From NCBI GenBank assembly GCA_033064195.1, contig JARBJD010000001.1, forward strand, positions 186,001 through 250,000: a DNA stretch of 64,000 bases, given 5' to 3'. The notes beneath the pieces were generated by a model that saw nothing but the letters and a program-made list of their open reading frames with translations, was not told the DNA's origin and made no database searches. Shown one piece after another: positions 61,301-64,000 of the stretch. This stretch comes from Blattamonas nauphoetae. Its lineage: Eukaryota > Preaxostyla > Oxymonadida. The position numbers and the translations under genes were made by a program. Every line of letters starts with the position of its first letter. Position 1 is the first letter of the stretch.

Positions 61301-61458
61301 CAGTGATTGTGATTGCTCACAGACTGAACACGATTCTGGACTCTGATCGGATTCTGGTGATGGACAAGGGGACAGTTGCCGAGTTCGACACACCCGAGAA
61401 TCTGAAGGCGAATCCCGACTCCACCTTCAATGGACTTCTCCACAGCCTCACCCACTAA
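58387..61458 (+). CDS. ABCC/MRP-type ABC transporter lacking the first membrane domain
   Basis: About 1,023 residues counted from the ATG at 58387. The frame stays open upstream to 58123, but the residues before about 58366 do not look like transporter. NBD1 has Walker A GGVGSGKSS (about residue 115), signature LSGGQKARIQLARAVY (about 205) and Walker B VLDDPLSAVDAHVG, with Asp in place of the catalytic Glu as usual in ABCC NBD1. An acidic Ser/Pro linker follows, then a membrane domain with about six spans (residues 425-735), then NBD2 with GRTGAGKSS, a degenerate FSVGQRQLLCFGRAIL signature and VLDEATASVD. This order is the C-terminal two thirds of a full MRP transporter. TMD1 should precede NBD1, but only 0.9 kb separates it from CAF1 and that is occupied by minus-strand coding sequence. 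It is likely a truncated gene. Confidence 0.85.
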   Translation: MKIDKRAAPSDASLSITIEGGEFKWGEAPEVPLTEAEQAELDARKKEEEKKSKQDKAKTATVEQTEMEVQSPTESPQQPTPPSSSPSPSSKKPRVSVLTDVCLQVPTGSLTMVVGGVGSGKSSLAAAITGDVERVNGTVCVRGSIAFCPQIAWINNSTVRGNIVFGMPFDETKYSEVIRVCALEKDLQMLAAGDQTAIGEKGVNLSGGQKARIQLARAVYSDRDIVVLDDPLSAVDAHVGRFLIDECILGRLKGKTIVLMTNQIQFLDRADKVVALKDGKIIGQGRYEELREQGINFDEFIIQSEKKNKQKRKEMKADDQNEETEEEQQKEHAPTEELQPYSTSNTTEEEEFKKLEPVVAPQEDVENKSNSAYLVANGNENDLSSTNQSSSTPSPSPPNSASPFEDQEKAEKAARQMMTEEEQSTGAISFKTYFRLAATMMPVWLIPFAMLFGIIVESITLFQSYWLGVVPEPTLFFPLSFHWKLGIYGLLTILAMIFLMLYSCAVGCSTHRSNKIIHDKLLRHVMHCPVSFFDTTPLGRVINRFGGDIAQTDMNLVVLLYDVYSMVIGFVGQIVIIAISTPSFLAIGLPILLLFGIVLVLYSRAARDLQRLDSISRSPVVSIFSEVINGAGLSTIRAFHQEDRWKKRFEEKVDDWTVRTLLYWEGKNWGTTYTTLIVMFYMAGVVLLGWFFMNPPQMSVALTSSLNFNILGINLIIQFVNLDSKMTCFERVQFYSTNLPQETSVNSISPPKEWPSVGNVNFENVTFRYRPGLPFVLRNVSFAVKGGETIGVCGRTGAGKSSLLFALFRLIELDPSLSPLSIDVDTGMPVPVDPNEEPNSGRVVIDDVDISKVQIQRVRRSIAIIPQDPTLFTGTVRYNLDIAGQCTDDRIWEVLEMVEMRSVVASMAAGLDSEVAEGGSNFSVGQRQLLCFGRAILNNCRIVVLDEATASVDVETDAKIQRTIREQFRDKTVIVIAHRLNTILDSDRILVMDKGTVAEFDTPENLKANPDSTFNGLLHSLTH

Positions 61459-63055
61459 CCTCCCAACAAAGAATCACCCCATCATGAATATTCTGATCTC
61501 TCGTTTGGAAGAAGAGATCTTGATCGAATGGTACAGCCGAAAAGGTAAAACTGCAAGGCTGACGGAAGCATCCGTTTTAACTATTTCCTCCATTTCACGG
61601 TTTTTATGTATCTGAACTTTTCCAATATAGACGCTGAGAAACGAGGTCAATGATGTGACGAGAAAAAGCAACATCATGGTTTGATCTTCCTCTCCTCATC
61701 CTCTCACCGCGCCCAAACGCCTTCACCTCTCGCAACACGCAGTATTCGCACACTCAAATTAGAAATAGCGTTTCTTCCACCATCAAACATGAACTCCCAC
61801 CAGATTCGACTGAAGTTCCATTTCCGCTCTACAACGGTGTGCATTGGATTTAAGTTCAGTTTTATTTTAACGATTATCCCAATATTCATCATTTTTCAGA
61901 AATGCTCTTCCGAATGACGAGAGTTGGAGTCAAACTGAACAGAAACCTACGCTCGTTGACAGATCGCAACAAGATGCAATTCCACGTTAAGAACATAAAC
62001 AATCCATGATTTCATCGGGTATCATCCCTTTTTCTTCATTATTTCAGACCTTACGATGTTATCTCGCCGTTATTGTTCCATGGTTTCCAACTCTCTTCCC
62101 ATCGAAGCCGAAATTGTGCATTCTTCGATAAATTTCTGGAATCATTCTGTCGAACACCGACGCACTGCTGAATACCAAGATTTGGAGTGTTGAACATTGC
62201 GAAACAGAAGGAATGTCTCTGAGGAAAGGACAGGATCAGATATTTCGACCCTTCAGCCGTTTGTCCTTCCAGCTCTAATTTCTGTTTTGATCAGATGTTT
62301 TCTGAGATGTCTCAGACTGAATAAGCTCAACCCTCAATACACATGTCGGAACTTCAAGTCAAAAATCAAAGCGACTGTCTCTCACTCTTCCACTCGAATG
62401 AAGACAACACATGACGAGATAAGTGATGAAGAGACCAATTTACATTTGTTTGATCTCATATTTTCAATCGATTCGAAACTACGAAGTCGTCGTGACATCT
62501 CACTTTTCTAATAACAATCTTTTCTCTGTATAGCTCTCCATTTCAACAATGATTTGATTTATCTCTGTTTTTCTGCCGAAATTGATGCTGAAAACCAAAT
62601 TGAACAATTCCAATGATTGTTCTTGACAGAGATCGGATCCGTCCCCCAACTGAACATTTCACCTCCAAACTGACCAACAAGGCTGGTTTGGTTGTTGGCG
62701 TCAAAAATATCCTCACAGAACTCTGCTGTGAAGAGAATAAAACATAGGTCAGAATTATTTCTTACATATTACGTGCTTGCAGTTTTACATTTTCGACTGT
62801 AAATGACTAAGTCAATAATCTCGATTGACGTTATTTTTCTCTGAGATGTTGATTTCGGCTGTATTCTGTGATGTTTTCTCTGGTATTTTTTTCTGAATAG
62901 AGGCTATTTCAAGTGTTTCCGAAAGATTTTCTTTTGGGTCGGATCCTTCTCAACTCACAATAGACTCAAACTAAATGCAGTATGGTCTTTCAAACAAAGT
63001 GATGATATTTTAATAGAACTATGGGTTATTGGAATAGACTTGATACAGTCGGAAT
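61459..63055. other. Gene-poor AT-rich region
   Basis: Almost 1.6 kb after the ABC transporter in which I find no coding sequence I trust. Scattered open frames of 60-105 codons are rich in Ser, Phe and Arg and show no domain pattern. I see no tRNA, terminal inverted repeat or transposase motif. Pyrimidine tracts and short A runs are common. Decayed remains of a gene cannot be excluded. Confidence 0.4.
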
Positions 63056-63470
63056 AGTTCAACATTGCAGGAAAATTGTTCAACATCGAACAAAATAATT
63101 CAACATCGAACAAAATAGTTCAACATCGAACAAAATTGTTCAACATCGAAAATGAATAATTCAACATCGAACAAAATAGTTCAACATCGCAACGGAATAG
63201 TTCAACATCGAACAAAATTGTTCAACATCGAACATAATAATTCAACATCGAACATAATAATTCAACATCGAACAAAATAGTTCAACATCGAAACCGAATT
63301 GTTCAACATCGAACAAAATAGTTCAACATCGCAACGGAATAGTTCAACATCGCAACGGAATTGTTCAACATCGAACAAAATAGTTCAACATCGAACAAAA
63401 TTGTTCAACATCGAACATAATAATTCAACATCGAAAACGAAGAATTCAACATCGAACAAGAAATTCGAAT
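63056..63470. repeat. Tandem array of a 20-22-bp unit with invariant core TTCAACATCG
   Basis: The core TTCAACATCG occurs 19 times in perfect form, plus one degenerate copy at the left edge, with a period of 20-22 bp. The spacer between cores is variable but drawn from a few forms: AACAAAAT followed by AG or TG, AACATAATAA, CAACGGAAT, and single longer variants. Variants are interspersed (for example the CAACGG form in copies 7, 14 and 15), which suggests local duplication and conversion. The array is too regular and its spacers too similar for CRISPR. It ends in AT-rich DNA on both sides. Confidence 0.95.
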
Positions 63471-63733
63471 AACGATAGAAAGCACCAGAGCAATCAAACA
63501 AATATGGGAACACGTTTAATATAAGTGAATTATGTACAGAATAGAAGAAACAGACATTTTTTTCATTGTTTTGAGATTCGATCGGAAATAGAATGCACTT
63601 TGCATCCTTTTCCATTCACCATTGTCGACAACAATTGTTTTCACATTTTTTATTTTCCCAAACTCGGTATTCAGACCTTAACTGTCCATTTGACTCTGAT
63701 TTTCACTACCTCTGTCATCACAAACATCATTCA

Positions 63734-63973
63734 TCACCATTCACTGCAGTTCATGATCATGACCACGGCTGTCAGACCCGATTTTGCGTCGGAACTTAAG
63801 AAATGACCACCTTCCAAATTGGGTTTGTCAATTATTTCTTCCAACTTCATATCCTTTGATGTCTTTGCCATAGATGATCGTGTTTTAGAAAATTGAGCAG
63901 TTCTGAGACTCAATGCATGGACATGTGGAAACGGAGTGAAGAAAGAGACGTTCCGGTCAACCAAGGTTCTCAT
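63734..63973 (-). CDS. Possible terminal exon of a minus-strand gene continuing beyond the window
   Basis: An open frame of 79 codons with protein-like composition (PHVHALSLRTAQFSKTRSS, then EEIIDKPNLEGGHFL) ends in a stop at 63734. On the minus strand an AG precedes the first ATG, so it could be an exon that starts at a splice acceptor near the right edge of the window. No family is recognised and the composition alone is weak support. The sequence 63471-63733 around it shows nothing else. Confidence 0.2.
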   Translation of the reverse strand: MRTLVDRNVSFFTPFPHVHALSLRTAQFSKTRSSMAKTSKDMKLEEIIDKPNLEGGHFLSSDAKSGLTAVVMIMNCSEW

Positions 63974-64000
63974 CTACCATAAATAAATGTCCCAAATCGT

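Noticed and set aside
63056-63470. The tandem array as a CRISPR locus
   Set aside because: Spacers are only about 10 bp, similar to each other and AT-rich, no cas genes are near, and the setting is eukaryotic.

Overview
This window is nuclear DNA of a compact, intron-bearing, flagellated protist. Supporting evidence is the ordinary eukaryotic informational and trafficking genes, tRNA genes, GT-AG introns mostly 29-130 nt long, and the standard genetic code (TAA, TAG and TGA all end genes). Two ciliary proteins (DRC8-like and IFT70) imply a flagellum; Arp2/3, COPII, HOPS/CORVET, Mediator, cohesin and replication-fork proteins are typical of a free-living-type eukaryotic cell. The lineage cannot be fixed from sequence alone; a metamonad such as an oxymonad is my guess.

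Layout. 1-8.3 kb: the 3' part of RFC1, a TBC Rab-GAP, MED10, a DRC8-like EF-hand protein, ARPC4 and an ARID protein. 8.6-14.6 kb: a RAD21 kleisin runs into a large inverted duplication (arms of about 1.66 kb, 756-bp loop). The left arm holds the end of RAD21, ribosomal protein eS30 and tRNA-Leu(AAG). The right arm repeats all of this in mirror image, with only the tail of RAD21. A small glutaredoxin gene fills the loop. 15.0-34.4 kb: one gene for a predicted protein of about 6,400 residues that I do not recognise, 95% of it in one 18.3-kb exon. 34.7-40.8 kb: DSS1/SEM1 and TIMELESS. 40.9-52.7 kb: a tightly packed block of UXT, a kelch-BTB protein, SEC23, VPS16, a CENP-K-like kinetochore protein and IFT70. 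52.9-57.5 kb: an unknown coiled-coil gene with a tRNA-Gln in its last intron, a low-complexity purine-rich tract, and the CAF1/CNOT7 deadenylase. 57.7-61.5 kb: a join between two genes that both seem to lack their 5' ends, one of them an ABCC/MRP transporter without its first membrane domain. 61.5-64 kb: gene-poor DNA with a 20-bp tandem repeat.

The genes are housekeeping genes with no common pathway; their interest lies in architecture. Divergent neighbours share start-to-start gaps as short as 29 bp, introns follow a GTNTG-like donor instead of GTRAGT, the kelch gene has one exon per propeller blade, and the palindrome has created second copies of a ribosomal protein gene and a tRNA gene. 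Splice sites were placed by hand from frame continuity and protein-family alignment from memory; none is confirmed by transcripts.
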